DNA of 64,000 nt from Sphingomonas liriopis (GCF_024211255.1 NZ_JAMLDY010000016.1:21094-85093); one strand, 5' to 3'. Numbered from the stretch's first letter, positions 8,572 to 20,755 are shown. Notes: a model not told the origin generated them from the letters alone. Translations and numbers: made by a program.

Positions 8572-9653
8572 CCGGCGGCATGACCGGCGCGCCGATCGTC
8601 TCGGTCGTCATCCCCGGTTACAACGGGGCGGCGTTCATCGGCGAGACGCTGGAATCGCTCGAGCGCCAGACGCTGACCGATTGGGAGGCGATCGTCGTCG
8701 ACGATTGCTCCGCCGACGACACGCGCGCGCTGGTGCGCGGCTGGCCCGATCCCCGCGTGCGGCTGATCGAAAACGAGGTGAACGGCGGCCCGGTGCGCAC
8801 CCGCAACCGTGGCGTGGGCGAAGCGCGCGGGCGCTATGTCGCGGGGCTCGACCAGGACGATCTGTGCCTGCCCGAACGGCTGGCGATGCAGGTCGCGTAT
8901 CTGGAGGCGCATCCCGACGTCGTGCTGGTCGGTGCGCAGGCGCAGCAGCTGCGCGGCACGCGCGTGTCGGCGATGCATTATGCCCCGCATACCACGCCCG
9001 ATCTGATCGCGTGGCTCGGCTGGATCGAAAATCCGCTGGTCTGGTCGACGGTGATGGTGCGCGCCACGGTGGCGCATGCGCTCGATCCGTTCACCCGGCC
9101 CGAGATCCTCTATGCCGAGGATTTCGACCTGTACCATCGCGTGGCGGCCTTCGGGCGGGTGGCGCGGATCGATACGCCGTTGCTGCTGTACCGCCAGCAT
9201 GACGGTGGCGCGTCGAAGCGGTTCACCGAGACGATGCGCGCGTCAGCGATGCGGGTGCTGGCCGAGCGGCATGCGGCGCTGCTGGGGGAAGAGGCGGCGG
9301 CGGCGCTCGCGCGGCTGCTGGTGCTGCACAACATGGGCGGGGTGCCGGTGCCCGACCGCGCGACGCTGGTGCGGCTGGGCGAGGGGATCGCGGCGCTGCA
9401 GGCGGCGTTCCTCGCCGAGGCGCGGCCCGATGCGGAGAGTGCGAAGCTGATCCGCTGGGAAACGGCGCGGCGCTGGGGCGCGATCGGGCGCGCGGGGTTG
9501 CGCTCGGGTGCGGTCGGGCTGGGGGACGTGCTCGCGGCGCGGCCGCCGCATCTCGGGCTGGGCTATGCGGGGCTGGGGACGCTGCTCGGCTCCGCGGCGG
9601 TGGGCGCGGTGCGACGGGTTCGCGCGACGGCGCGGAGACGCGGAGACGGGTGA
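8568..9653 (+). CDS. Family 2 glycosyltransferase
   Basis: This 361-residue GT-A fold transferase has the nucleotide-sugar site VSVVIPGYNGAAFIGETLES at its N-terminus, a DDCS/DD region, and the metal-binding DQDD in VAGLDQDDLCLPERL. The later LLYRQHDGGASKRF segment is common in this family. Its ATG overlaps the stop of the aminotransferase-flavoprotein gene (ATGA, 8568-8571). A second ATG (8580) lies within a direct repeat of ATGACCGGC, so the start is ambiguous by four codons. Coupling implies that it transfers the sugar made or modified by the fusion enzyme, probably to a surface glycan. There is no strong transmembrane segment in the core. Confidence 0.9.
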   Translation: MTGGMTGAPIVSVVIPGYNGAAFIGETLESLERQTLTDWEAIVVDDCSADDTRALVRGWPDPRVRLIENEVNGGPVRTRNRGVGEARGRYVAGLDQDDLCLPERLAMQVAYLEAHPDVVLVGAQAQQLRGTRVSAMHYAPHTTPDLIAWLGWIENPLVWSTVMVRATVAHALDPFTRPEILYAEDFDLYHRVAAFGRVARIDTPLLLYRQHDGGASKRFTETMRASAMRVLAERHAALLGEEAAAALARLLVLHNMGGVPVPDRATLVRLGEGIAALQAAFLAEARPDAESAKLIRWETARRWGAIGRAGLRSGAVGLGDVLAARPPHLGLGYAGLGTLLGSAAVGAVRRVRATARRRGDG

Positions 9654-9675
9654 GGGCGGATGCCGTTTCCTTCCG

Positions 9676-9703
9676 CGTCATCCTCGCGGAGGCGGGAATG
9701 ACG
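9676..9703. repeat. Short palindromic repeat, GTCATTCCCGCG family
   Basis: CGTCATCCTCGCGGAGGCGGGAATGACG is an imperfect hairpin sequence between the convergent glycosyltransferase and mmsB genes. Related copies lie at 14989-15016 and 26595-26845. It may act as a bidirectional transcription end. Confidence 0.55.
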
Positions 9704-9724
9704 ATGGGTAGAGCGGCGCGCGCC

Positions 9725-10597
9725 CTACAACGTCCGGATGATCCCCGAGAAATCGGTCGTGCCGTGGCCTTGCGCGACGAACGCCTCGTATAGCTCCGTC
9801 GCGTGCGTGCCGAGCGGGGTGGTGGCGCCGGCCTCCTGCGCCGCCTGCATCGCCAGCCGCAGGTCCTTGAGCATCAGCGCCGCGGCGAACCCGCCCTGGT
9901 AATCGCGGTCAGCGGGGGTCTCGGGGCCGACGCCGGGGACGGGGCAATAGCTGGTCATCGACCAGCTCTGCCCCGAACTGACCGAGGAGATGTCGTAGAA
10001 GGTCTGCAGGTCGAGCCCCAGCCGTTCGGCGAGCCGGAACGCCTCGCACGTCGCGATCATCGTCGCGCCGAGCAGCATGTTGTTCGCCATCTTCGCGGCC
10101 TGGCCGGCGCCGCTGGTGCCGGCGTGGATCACCGCTTTGCCCATCTGCGCAAGGAACGGCTGCGCGCGGTCGAACGCGTCCTGCGGCCCGCCGACCATGA
10201 AGGTGAGCGTGCCGGCCTGTGCCGCCGCGATCCCGCCAGAGACGGGGGCGTCGACCGCGGCGAGCCCCTTCGCGCCGGCGGCGGTGGCGACGCGGCGCGC
10301 GGTGGCGACGTCGATCGTCGAACAATCGATCAGGATCGCCGCAGGCGGCGCGTGGCCGAAGACCGCGTCGGCATAGACGCTTTCGACATGGGCACCGGCG
10401 GGGAGCATGGTGACGATCGCCTCCGCGCCCTCAACCGCCTCGGCGGCGGAAGCGACGGGGAGGCAGCCGGCCTGCTTCGCCTTGGCCAGCGCATCGGCGC
10501 TGAGGTCGAAGGCGCGGACGTCGTGCCCCGCCTTCGCGAGGTTGGCGGCCATCCCGCCACCCATGTTGCCGAGGCCGATGAAGGCGACGCGTGCCAT
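9725..10597 (-). CDS. mmsB: 3-hydroxyisobutyrate dehydrogenase
   Basis: This 290-residue enzyme of valine breakdown oxidises 3-hydroxyisobutyrate to methylmalonate semialdehyde with NAD+. The Rossmann motif FIGLGNMGGGMAANL is at the N-terminus. The substrate-binding DAPVSGGIAAAQAGTL and the catalytic lysine in GAGQAAKMANNMLLG are present. An AGGAG site precedes the start. It is the last gene of a minus-strand run (mmsA, lipoprotein, acyl-CoA dehydrogenase, mmsB), and its product is the substrate of MmsA. Confidence 0.95.
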   Translation of the reverse strand: MARVAFIGLGNMGGGMAANLAKAGHDVRAFDLSADALAKAKQAGCLPVASAAEAVEGAEAIVTMLPAGAHVESVYADAVFGHAPPAAILIDCSTIDVATARRVATAAGAKGLAAVDAPVSGGIAAAQAGTLTFMVGGPQDAFDRAQPFLAQMGKAVIHAGTSGAGQAAKMANNMLLGATMIATCEAFRLAERLGLDLQTFYDISSVSSGQSWSMTSYCPVPGVGPETPADRDYQGGFAAALMLKDLRLAMQAAQEAGATTPLGTHATELYEAFVAQGHGTTDFSGIIRTL

Positions 10598-10640
10598 GTC
10601 TTGCTCTCCTGTTCTGATGGGATCGACCCTCCCGCTGGTA

Positions 10641-11786
10641 TTACTGCCGCAGCAGATCGCGGCCGACGATCATCCGCATCACCTGGTTGGTGCCCTCCAG
10701 GATCGAATGGACGCGCAGGTCGCGCCAGAAGCGCTCGACCGGATAATCCATCAGATAGCCGTAGCCGCCGTGCAACTGGAGCGCGCGATCGACCACCGAC
10801 GATCCCATGTCGGTGGCGAGCCGCTTGGCCATCGCGGCGAAGCGCGTCTTGTCGGGGGCGTTGGCGGTGACCTTGGCCGCGGCCATGTAGAGCAAGGCGC
10901 GCGCCGCCTCGAGCTCGGTCGCCATGTCGGCGAGGGTGAATTGCGTGTTCTGGAAATCCGCGATCGCCTGGCCGAACTGCTTGCGATCCTTGGTATATCG
11001 CACCGCCTCGTCGAGGCAGCGCTGCGCGCCACCGAGGCTGCACGCGCCGATGTTGAGCCGGCCGCCGTCGAGGCCCATCATCGCGATGCGGAAGCCTTCG
11101 CCCTCCGCACCGACGAGATTTTCCGCCGGCACGCGCACGTTGTCGAACATCACCTGCCGGGTGGGTTGCGAATGCCAGCCCAGTTTGCGTTCGTTGGCGC
11201 CGAACGACACGCCGGGCATGTCCTTCTCGATCACCAGCGCGGAAATGCCCTTGGGCCCGTCCTCGCCGGTGCGGACCATCGTGACGTACACCTCGTTCTC
11301 GCCGGCGCCGGAGATGAACTGCTTCGAGCCGGTGACGAGGTAATCATTGCCGTCCTTCACTGCGCGCGTCTTGAGCGCGGCGGCGTCGGAGCCCGAGCCG
11401 GGTTCGGTCAGGCAATAGCTCGCCAGCCGGTCCATCGTGACGAGGCTCGGCAGGTATTTGTCCTTCACCGCCGGCGAGCCGAAGCGATCGATCATCCACG
11501 ACGCCATGTTGTGGATCGAGACGAACGCGCTGGTCGAGGGACAGCCATAGGCCATCGCCTCCATGATGAGCGCCGCCTCCAGCCGGCCGAGCGCGATGCC
11601 CCCGCTCTCTTCCGACACGTAGATCGCGGCGAAGCCCAACTCGGCCGCCGCCTTGATCGTCTCGCGCGGGAAAATGTGCCGCTCGTCCCATTCGGCCGCG
11701 AACGGCGTGATACGGTCGGCGGTAAAGCGGCGCGCGAGATCCTGGATCTCGCGCTGATCGTCGGTGAGGTCGAACTGGTTTTCCAT
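10641..11786 (-). CDS. Acyl-CoA dehydrogenase, probably isobutyryl-CoA dehydrogenase
   Basis: This 381-residue flavoenzyme has the full acyl-CoA dehydrogenase layout: an alpha-helical N-terminus, the FAD signature CLTEPGSGSDAAAL, and the C-terminal helical domain with LEGTNQVMRMIVGRDLL. Its place between mmsA and mmsB makes isobutyryl-CoA (a valine intermediate) the likely substrate, as with ACAD8-type enzymes; this is inferred from context. The upstream lipoprotein gene ends 7 nt before its start and mmsB begins 43 nt after its stop, so it is probably part of one transcript. Confidence 0.92.
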   Translation of the reverse strand: MENQFDLTDDQREIQDLARRFTADRITPFAAEWDERHIFPRETIKAAAELGFAAIYVSEESGGIALGRLEAALIMEAMAYGCPSTSAFVSIHNMASWMIDRFGSPAVKDKYLPSLVTMDRLASYCLTEPGSGSDAAALKTRAVKDGNDYLVTGSKQFISGAGENEVYVTMVRTGEDGPKGISALVIEKDMPGVSFGANERKLGWHSQPTRQVMFDNVRVPAENLVGAEGEGFRIAMMGLDGGRLNIGACSLGGAQRCLDEAVRYTKDRKQFGQAIADFQNTQFTLADMATELEAARALLYMAAAKVTANAPDKTRFAAMAKRLATDMGSSVVDRALQLHGGYGYLMDYPVERFWRDLRVHSILEGTNQVMRMIVGRDLLRQ

Positions 11787-11793
11787 GAAATCC

Positions 11794-12330
11794 TCAGGCC
11801 GGGCAGCGGCTGTAGCGGAACGAGCCGGCGCGGTCGGGCGAGCCCTTGGCCTCGCGGACCAGCGTCTTGCCGTCGTCGAGCAGGGTTAGCGTGGTAGGTT
11901 CGGACCAGGTCTGCCCCTCGCCGCTCATCGGGAGGGCAAAGGCGACCTGCGTCGGCTGGGTCTGGCGGATGCTGCCGGCCGTCCCACGCGATTCGTAGAA
12001 GGACAGGCGGTCGCCAGCGATGGTCAGCAGGCCCTTGTTGTCGGCGCGCTTCGGATCGCAATCGTTGGGCACCATGCCCCAGCGGCCCTCGAAGCCGGCG
12101 GGCAGCGCCGTCAGCGCCACGGGGCTGGCGGTCGGCAGCGGCACCGGCGATTGGACCGCGGCATTGCCCGGCGGGTCGAGCGGCACGACCGTGTTCTGCG
12201 GGTCGATCGAGAGGTTACCGGGCGTCGGCTCGACCGCGGCGCTGCCGCCGCTCGATTCATTGTTGGCCGATTCGCCGCCTGAACAAGCGGCGAGGCTCAG
12301 GGCAGCGATGGCAAGGACCGTCAGACGCAT
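11794..12330 (-). CDS. Hypothetical lipoprotein inside the valine operon
   Basis: This protein of about 178 residues starts, in my choice, at MRLTVLAIAALSLAACSGG, a lipoprotein signal with the lipobox LAAC. A start three codons earlier (12339) would overlap the mmsA stop. After a low-complexity Pro/Ser/Asn linker come about 90 residues with FEGRWGMVPNDCDPKRADNKG and a C-terminal Cys pair region (RYSRCPA), suggesting a small beta-rich periplasmic domain with one disulfide. I cannot assign a function. Its position between two valine-degradation genes is unexpected for an envelope protein. Confidence 0.8.
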   Translation of the reverse strand: MRLTVLAIAALSLAACSGGESANNESSGGSAAVEPTPGNLSIDPQNTVVPLDPPGNAAVQSPVPLPTASPVALTALPAGFEGRWGMVPNDCDPKRADNKGLLTIAGDRLSFYESRGTAGSIRQTQPTQVAFALPMSGEGQTWSEPTTLTLLDDGKTLVREAKGSPDRAGSFRYSRCPA

Positions 12331-12335
12331 ATGGA

Positions 12336-13865
12336 TCATCCCATGGTGGGAATGACGAACGCATCCTGGATGCGACTGGGTCCACCGTCCTCGCTGCCGC
12401 CGGGGAGCGCAGAGCCGTCGGGCCAGCGTTGCGTGATCGTCTTGACCTTGGTCCAGAACTTGACGCCCTCCATGCCGTGCTGGTTGGTGTCGCCGAACGC
12501 GCTGCGCTTCCAGCCGCCGAAGGTGTGATAGGCGACCGGCACCGGGATCGGCACGTTGATGCCGACCATGCCGACGTTGACGCGCGCGGCGAATTCGCGC
12601 GCGGCATGACCGTTGCGGGTGAAGATCGCGACGCCGTTGCCGTATTGGTGCTCGCTCGGCAGGCGCACGGCATCCTCGAAGCTCTGCGCGCGGACGATCT
12701 GAAGGACGGGGCCGAAGATCTCCTCCTTGTACGCCGACATGTCGGGCGTCACGCGGTCGAACAGCGTCGGGCCGATGAAGAAGCCCTTCTCATGCCCCTG
12801 CAGGGTGAAGCCGCGGCCGTCGACGACCAGTTCGGCGCCCTCGTCGACGCCGGTCTGGATCCAGTTCTCGACGCGGCTCTTGTGCGCGGCGTTCACGACG
12901 GGGCCGTAATGCGCCTGGTCGTCGGTCGAGACGCCGACGCGCAGCGCCGCGATCGCGGGGATCAGTTTTTCGCGCAGCGCGTCGGCGGTCTTGTCGCCGA
13001 CCGGCACCACTACGGGCAACGCCATGCAGCGCTCGCCCGCCGAGCCGAACGCGGCGCCCGACAGGTCGGCGACGACCTGATCGAGGTCGGCGTCGGGCAT
13101 GACGATGCCGTGGTTCTTGGCGCCGCCCATCGCCTGCACGCGCTTGCCCGCCGCGACACCGCGGCGATAGACGTAATGGGCGATGTCGGACGAGCCGACG
13201 AAGCTGACCGCACTGATCGCGGGATGGTCGAGGATCGCGTCGACCATCTCCTTGTCGCCGTGGACGACCTGCAGGATGCCCTCGGGCGCGCCCGCCTCCA
13301 GCATCAATTCGGCGAGGCGCACCGGCACCGACGGATCGCGCTCGGAGGGCTTGAGGATGAAGGCGTTGCCGGTGGCGATCGCGACGCCGAACATCCACAT
13401 CGGGATCATGCCCGGGAAGTTGAACGGCGTGATGCCTGCACCGATGCCGAGCGGCTGGCGTATCGAATAAACGTCGATGCCGGGGCCTGCCCCTTGCGTA
13501 TATTCGCCCTTCAGCACGTGCGGGATACCGCAGCAGAATTCGATGACCTCGAGCCCGCGCTGGATGTCGCCCTTCGAATCGGCGATGACCTTGCCGTGCT
13601 CGGAGGAGAGCAGACGGGCGAGCGCGTCCATGTTCGCCTCGACCAGTTCCTTGAAGCGGAACATGACGCGGGCGCGGCGCTGCGGATTGGTCGCCGCCCA
13701 GCGGGGCTGTGCCTTCTGCGCCGCGGCGATCGCGCGGTCGAGGTCGGCGGTCGTGCCGAGCGCGACGCGGGCCTGCACCTCGCCGCTGTTGGGGTCGAAG
13801 ACGTCGCCGTAGCGGCTGGCGTCGTCGCCGGTGTGGCCGACGATGGCATGATCGATGGTGCGCAT
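12336..13865 (-). CDS. mmsA: Methylmalonate-semialdehyde dehydrogenase (CoA-acylating)
   Basis: This 509-residue member of the aldehyde dehydrogenase superfamily converts methylmalonate semialdehyde, NAD+ and CoA to propionyl-CoA, CO2 and NADH. It has TPFNFPGMIPMWMFG, the NAD-binding VSFVGSSDIAHYVY, and the catalytic cysteine in GSAGERCMALPV, the form specific to MmsA enzymes. I start it at the ATG at 13863-13865; the frame is open further upstream but loses similarity. It is the first gene of the valine-degradation run and is transcribed divergently from a LysR regulator 81 bp away. Confidence 0.95.
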   Translation of the reverse strand: MRTIDHAIVGHTGDDASRYGDVFDPNSGEVQARVALGTTADLDRAIAAAQKAQPRWAATNPQRRARVMFRFKELVEANMDALARLLSSEHGKVIADSKGDIQRGLEVIEFCCGIPHVLKGEYTQGAGPGIDVYSIRQPLGIGAGITPFNFPGMIPMWMFGVAIATGNAFILKPSERDPSVPVRLAELMLEAGAPEGILQVVHGDKEMVDAILDHPAISAVSFVGSSDIAHYVYRRGVAAGKRVQAMGGAKNHGIVMPDADLDQVVADLSGAAFGSAGERCMALPVVVPVGDKTADALREKLIPAIAALRVGVSTDDQAHYGPVVNAAHKSRVENWIQTGVDEGAELVVDGRGFTLQGHEKGFFIGPTLFDRVTPDMSAYKEEIFGPVLQIVRAQSFEDAVRLPSEHQYGNGVAIFTRNGHAAREFAARVNVGMVGINVPIPVPVAYHTFGGWKRSAFGDTNQHGMEGVKFWTKVKTITQRWPDGSALPGGSEDGGPSRIQDAFVIPTMG

Positions 13866-13946
13866 GAACCTCTCCGTTCTCGTGGGCAAGATCGACCCGG
13901 ACAGGATTGCAGGCAAGGGCCGAAAGTGCGAGTGCGACCTGCAGAT
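13866..13946. promoter_or_regulatory. Divergent control region between mmsA and the LysR gene
   Basis: This 81-bp gap separates the two divergent starts and must hold both promoters. A short inverted repeat CTGCA-GATA-TGCAG (13939-13952) spans the LysR start codon and could be part of the regulator binding site. I do not see clear -35/-10 boxes. Confidence 0.45.
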
Positions 13947-14831
13947 ATGCAGCCGCGCTGGGACGACCTTCAGGATTTTCTGCGCGTAGCGCGCGCCGGG
14001 CAGATCGCGCGCGCCGCGGCGGCGGCGGGGATCGACGCGACGACGCTGGCGCGGCATCTGCGGCGGCTGGAGGCGACGCTGGGCCAGACCTTGTTCGAGC
14101 AATCGCGCGAGGGACAGGTGCTGACCGCGGCGGGCGAGGCGCTGCTGGTCGCGGCGGAAGCGATGCAGCAGGCGGCGAGCGGCATCGTCGCGACCGATGC
14201 CGATCCCGACCGTCTGTCGGGCGTGCTGCGGGTGAGCGTGTCGGAGGGGTTCGGAACGTGGTTCGTCGCGCATCACCTGCGCGATTTCACCGCGGCGCAT
14301 CCCGACCTGACGGTCGATCTCGTCGCGAGCAGCGGCTTTTTGAGCCCGTCGCGGCGTGAGGCGGACATCGCGGTCCTGCTCGCCCGGCCGCAGACCGGGC
14401 CGCTGGTCAGCAGCAAGCTGACCGATTACGCGCTGGGGTTGTATGCGGCGGACCTGTATGCGGCGCGGCATCCGTTGCCGGTCGAGCCTGCGGCGGTGCG
14501 CGATCATCCGCTGATCGGCTATGTGCCGGACCTGCTCTACGCACCCGAGCTGCGCTATCTCGCGGAGATCCACGACGGGCTGGAGCCGCGCATCCGCAGT
14601 TCGAGCATCAACGCGCAATACCGGCTGGTCGCGGCGGGGGCGGGGCTGGGGGTGCTGCCGCGCTTCATCGGCGATGCGGATCGGAGCCTGCGGCGCGTGC
14701 TGCCGGAGCGGACGATCCGGCGGTCGTTCTGGCTGGTGACGCACCAGGATACGCGGGGGACGAAGAAGGTGCGGGCGTTTCGCGAGTGGCTGACCGGGTT
14801 GGTCGCGGCGCAGCGGGGGCGGTTCGGGTAG
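13947..14831 (+). CDS. LysR-family transcriptional regulator
   Basis: This 294-residue protein has the N-terminal LysR helix-turn-helix (QDFLRVARAGQIARAAAAAG then TTLARHLRRLEATLGQTLFE). An effector domain follows (about residues 95-290), with VSSKLTDYALGLYAADLYAA and the AGAGLGVLPRFIGD loop. The ATG at 13947 gives the normal family start; the very long open frame upstream of it is antisense to mmsA and is not coding. Divergent placement next to mmsA suggests it regulates valine degradation, as LysR proteins commonly control the neighbouring divergent operon. Confidence 0.92.
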   Translation: MQPRWDDLQDFLRVARAGQIARAAAAAGIDATTLARHLRRLEATLGQTLFEQSREGQVLTAAGEALLVAAEAMQQAASGIVATDADPDRLSGVLRVSVSEGFGTWFVAHHLRDFTAAHPDLTVDLVASSGFLSPSRREADIAVLLARPQTGPLVSSKLTDYALGLYAADLYAARHPLPVEPAAVRDHPLIGYVPDLLYAPELRYLAEIHDGLEPRIRSSSINAQYRLVAAGAGLGVLPRFIGDADRSLRRVLPERTIRRSFWLVTHQDTRGTKKVRAFREWLTGLVAAQRGRFG

Positions 14832-14870
14832 GGCGCGTCGGTCAGCGCGAAACGCTGATTACGCACGCTT

Positions 14871-14957
14871 CGTCATGCCGGACTTGTTCCGGCATCCACC
14901 GATCCGCATGCGTGGGCTGCGTGGAACGGTGGACCCCGGAACACGTCCGGGGTGACG
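14871..14957. repeat. Dispersed palindromic repeat, CCCCGGAACAAGTCCGGGG family
   Basis: Two hairpin-forming arms in opposite orientation: CATGCCGGACTTGTTCCGGCATCC (left) and GGACCCCGGAACACGTCCGGGG (right). The same unit occurs at 25121-25214, 46982-47089, 49008-49115 and 58180-58287. It lies between the convergent LysR and gyrB genes. Confidence 0.8.
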
Positions 14958-14988
14958 CCGGTGTTGGGGTAAGCCGTCGTCCGCGTTC

Positions 14989-15016
14989 GTCATTCCCGCC
15001 TGCGCGGGAATGACGA
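14989..15016. repeat. Short palindromic repeat, GTCATTCCCGCG family
   Basis: GTCATTCCCGCC-TGC-GCGGGAATGAC is a near-perfect hairpin directly downstream of gyrB and may serve as its transcription end. Confidence 0.6.
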
Positions 15017-15025
15017 ACAACAAGA

Positions 15026-18472
<3,447 letters not shown>

Positions 18473-19528
18473 TCAGCCGAGCGCGATGCGCGTCGCGGCG
18501 GCGTCGATACCGGCGAACAGCGCGGGTTCGGTACCGGTCATCCACACCTGGCCGTGGTGGCCGAGGCGATCGAACAGCGCAGCGCGGCGGACGGGGTCGA
18601 GGTGCGCGGCGATTTCGTCGAGCAGCAGGATCGGCGCGTGGCCGGTGCGGCCGGCGACCAGTTCAGCGTGGGCGAGGACGATACCGAGCAGCAGCGCCTT
18701 CTGTTCGCCGGTCGAGGCGAGTGCGGCGGCCTGGCCTTTGCCGAGATGGGTGACGGCGAGGTCGGCGCGGTGCGGCCCGGCGAGCGCGCGGCCGGCGGCG
18801 GCGTCGCGGGCGCGACCGGTGCGCAGTTCGGCGGCGAGCCGGCCGGCATCGCCGCGCCAGCCCTCCAGTGCCAAGGCCGCGCGGGCGAAGGGGCCGTCGG
18901 GCTGATCGGCGAGGCGTTCGCCCAGCGCCGCGACGGTGTCGGCGCGCGCGGCGTCGATCGTGCCGCCGTGATGCGCGATCTGCGCCTCGAGCGCGGTCAG
19001 CCATTCGGGGTCGGCGGGTTCGTCGGCGGCGAGCAGCCGGTTGCGCGCGCGCATCGCCGCTTCGTAGCGTGCGGCGTGATGCGCGTGGGCGGGCGACAGT
19101 GCGAGGGTGAGGCGGTCGAGAAAGCGGCGGCGCTCGCCCGCCGGCTCGACGAACAACCGGTCCATCGCCGGGGTCAGCCACAGCACGGTCAGCCACTCGG
19201 CGAGCGTGTTGGCGGTGGCGGCGGCGCCCTGGATGCGCAGCTGGCGGCGTTCGGGCGCGGGGGCAATCGTCCCGGTGGCGATCTCGACGTCGCCCCCTTC
19301 GGCGGCCAGCGTCGCGGCGATGCCGAAGCCGCCGGGGCCACCCTGTCGCTGCATCTCGGCAAGCGCCACGCGACGCAGACCGCGGCCGGGGGCGAGCAGC
19401 GACACGGCTTCCAATACGTTGGTCTTGCCCGCGCCGTTCTCGCCGGTGAGCACGACGAAGCCCGGACCCGGGGTCAGCACCAGACCCGCGTGATTGCGGA
19501 AATCGGTGAGGACGAGGCGCGAAAGCAT
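18473..19528 (-). CDS. recF: DNA replication and repair protein RecF
   Basis: This 351-residue SMC-like ATPase loads RecA at gaps with RecO and RecR. The Walker [15 protein letters not shown] lies near residue 35, the signature-like region is [16 protein letters not shown], and the Walker [13 protein letters not shown] lies near residue 305. The start at [13 protein letters not shown] is the normal RecF N-terminus. It lies upstream of the OmpA-type gene and gyrB on the same strand; dnaA and dnaN are not in the window. Confidence 0.96.
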   Translation of the reverse strand: MLSRLVLTDFRNHAGLVLTPGPGFVVLTGENGAGKTNVLEAVSLLAPGRGLRRVALAEMQRQGGPGGFGIAATLAAEGGDVEIATGTIAPAPERRQLRIQGAAATANTLAEWLTVLWLTPAMDRLFVEPAGERRRFLDRLTLALSPAHAHHAARYEAAMRARNRLLAADEPADPEWLTALEAQIAHHGGTIDAARADTVAALGERLADQPDGPFARAALALEGWRGDAGRLAAELRTGRARDAAAGRALAGPHRADLAVTHLGKGQAAALASTGEQKALLLGIVLAHAELVAGRTGHAPILLLDEIAAHLDPVRRAALFDRLGHHGQVWMTGTEPALFAGIDAAATRIALG

Positions 19529-19636
19529 CGCGGTCGCCTATAGCAAAGTGGCGGGCAGTAAAATCCGCTCGCCGGTTTGCCATGGAAGCGTCCTGGGGTG
19601 GAGCGCCATAAGCGTACGGATCGAACGAACGTTTTT

Positions 19637-19772
19637 GTTCACGCGGAGGCGCGGAGGACGCAGAGGTGTCGCGCCTGCCGCGCCAACGGCGCTCCCCATC
19701 TTGCCATAGGAATGACGGGAAGCCGCTGCCCCGTGCGATCCATCTCCGTGCCCTCCGCGCCTCCGCGTGAAC
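19637..19772. repeat. Inverted repeat, GTTCACGCGGAGG family
   Basis: Perfect 21-bp arms (GTTCACGCGGAGGCGCGGAG and one more base at 19637-19657; reverse complement at 19752-19772) enclose about 94 bp. A related partial arm is near 9632. With the single-arm repeat at 19834-19862 this fills the 343-bp gap between recF and the COQ4-like gene; I see no gene there. Confidence 0.75.
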
Positions 19773-19833
19773 CATCCCTGCTTCTTAACCCGGATCGACC
19801 TGACGCCGCATGTCGATCCGGCCGGAGACTCAA

Positions 19834-19862
19834 GGCCCTTCGACAGGCTCAGAGCGAACGGG
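19834..19862. repeat. Single arm of the CTGTCGAAG repeat family
   Basis: CCCTTCGACAGGCTCAGAGC matches one arm of the family found at 41-130, 178-271, 5902-5969, 25299-25390 and 47677-47743. No opposing arm is seen here. Confidence 0.65.
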
Positions 19863-19871
19863 GGGAGGCGG

Positions 19872-20654
19872 TCAGGCGAGTGCCGCCTGCGCGCGCTCCT
19901 TTTGCGCCGAGGCGTAGGAGGCGAGTTGCGCGCCGAGCGTGGCCTGCGCCTGTTTGTACACCACCGGTTCGGCGATGCCGAGGCGGGCGCGGGCGGCGTC
20001 GATCGGTTCGTGCATCAGCGCCTCGTAATCTTCGCCGAGCAGCCAGCGGGCGCGCTTGCCGTTGCGATAGCCTTCGCGCACCGCCCTGGCGAACAGCGTG
20101 CCGCCGGTGACGCGCAGCGATTTGAGCGCCGCACCGCCGGCGATGAACGCCCAGCCGAGACCGCGGGTCTGCGCATAGGAGAAGGCGACGAGGCATGCCT
20201 CGCCCATCGTCTCGTCCGCCTTGTAGCCGGTGAGGACGTGCCAGATGTCGTGGACGTCGCGGGTGCGGCGGCCCATCCAGGCGTAGGGGTGGACGACGTC
20301 GGTCTCGCCGGGATCGACGCGGCTGACCTCCACGAGGCCGTCGGCCGAATAGCCGGTGGTGGCGAGGAAGTCGCGATACGCCGCGCCGACCGTGCCCGGC
20401 GCGAAGCCCGCCACCCAGTCGCGATCCGAGAAGCGCTGCGCCAGTTCGATACGCTCATAGGCGATCCGCCCGCCATCGCTGGTCGCGAGCAGCCGGCCGT
20501 AAGCGTGCACGGTGTCGCCGACGTTGAGCGCGCGCATGATCCGGAACACCTGGCCCGTGTCGTCGCCATTGGCGAGCAGCTTGCCGAGCGCGTCGAACGC
20601 GGTGCGCCACGCGCGCTTGCCGGTGGTGCCGGGGAAGGGGGGCAGTTGAGCCAT
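19872..20654 (-). CDS. COQ4-family ubiquinone biosynthesis protein
   Basis: This 260-residue protein contains the COQ4 metal motif HDIWHVLTGY followed 6 residues later by DETMGE, giving the HDxxH...E ligand set. COQ4 proteins assist ubiquinone synthesis; eukaryotic COQ4 has been linked to removal of the C1 carboxylate. I start at MAQLPPFPG (ATG 20652-20654), because the preceding 24 codons cover the promoter and operator described separately. The gene is read toward recF and is divergent from the protease gene. Confidence 0.88.
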   Translation of the reverse strand: MAQLPPFPGTTGKRAWRTAFDALGKLLANGDDTGQVFRIMRALNVGDTVHAYGRLLATSDGGRIAYERIELAQRFSDRDWVAGFAPGTVGAAYRDFLATTGYSADGLVEVSRVDPGETDVVHPYAWMGRRTRDVHDIWHVLTGYKADETMGEACLVAFSYAQTRGLGWAFIAGGAALKSLRVTGGTLFARAVREGYRNGKRARWLLGEDYEALMHEPIDAARARLGIAEPVVYKQAQATLGAQLASYASAQKERAQAALA

Positions 20655-20666
20655 CGAACCGATCCT

Positions 20667-20710
20667 TACTGACAATGATGTTAGTATATGGCGGGCCAGC
20701 GATTTGGCAA
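20667..20710 (-). promoter_or_regulatory. Promoter with overlapping palindromic operator for the COQ4-like gene
   Basis: On the minus strand TTGCCA (20705-20710) and TATACT (20683-20688) are separated by 16 bp, a good sigma70-type promoter. TACTGACAATGATGTTAGTA (20667-20686) is an inverted repeat with 7 of 8 arm positions matching and overlaps the -10 box, like a TetR-type operator. The -35 segment GATTTGGCAAGGGG is duplicated at 20717-20730. Confidence 0.6.
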
Positions 20711-20755
20711 GGGGAGGATTTGGCAAGGGGCAGGGTCTGGCGCCGGCGGGCAGCG

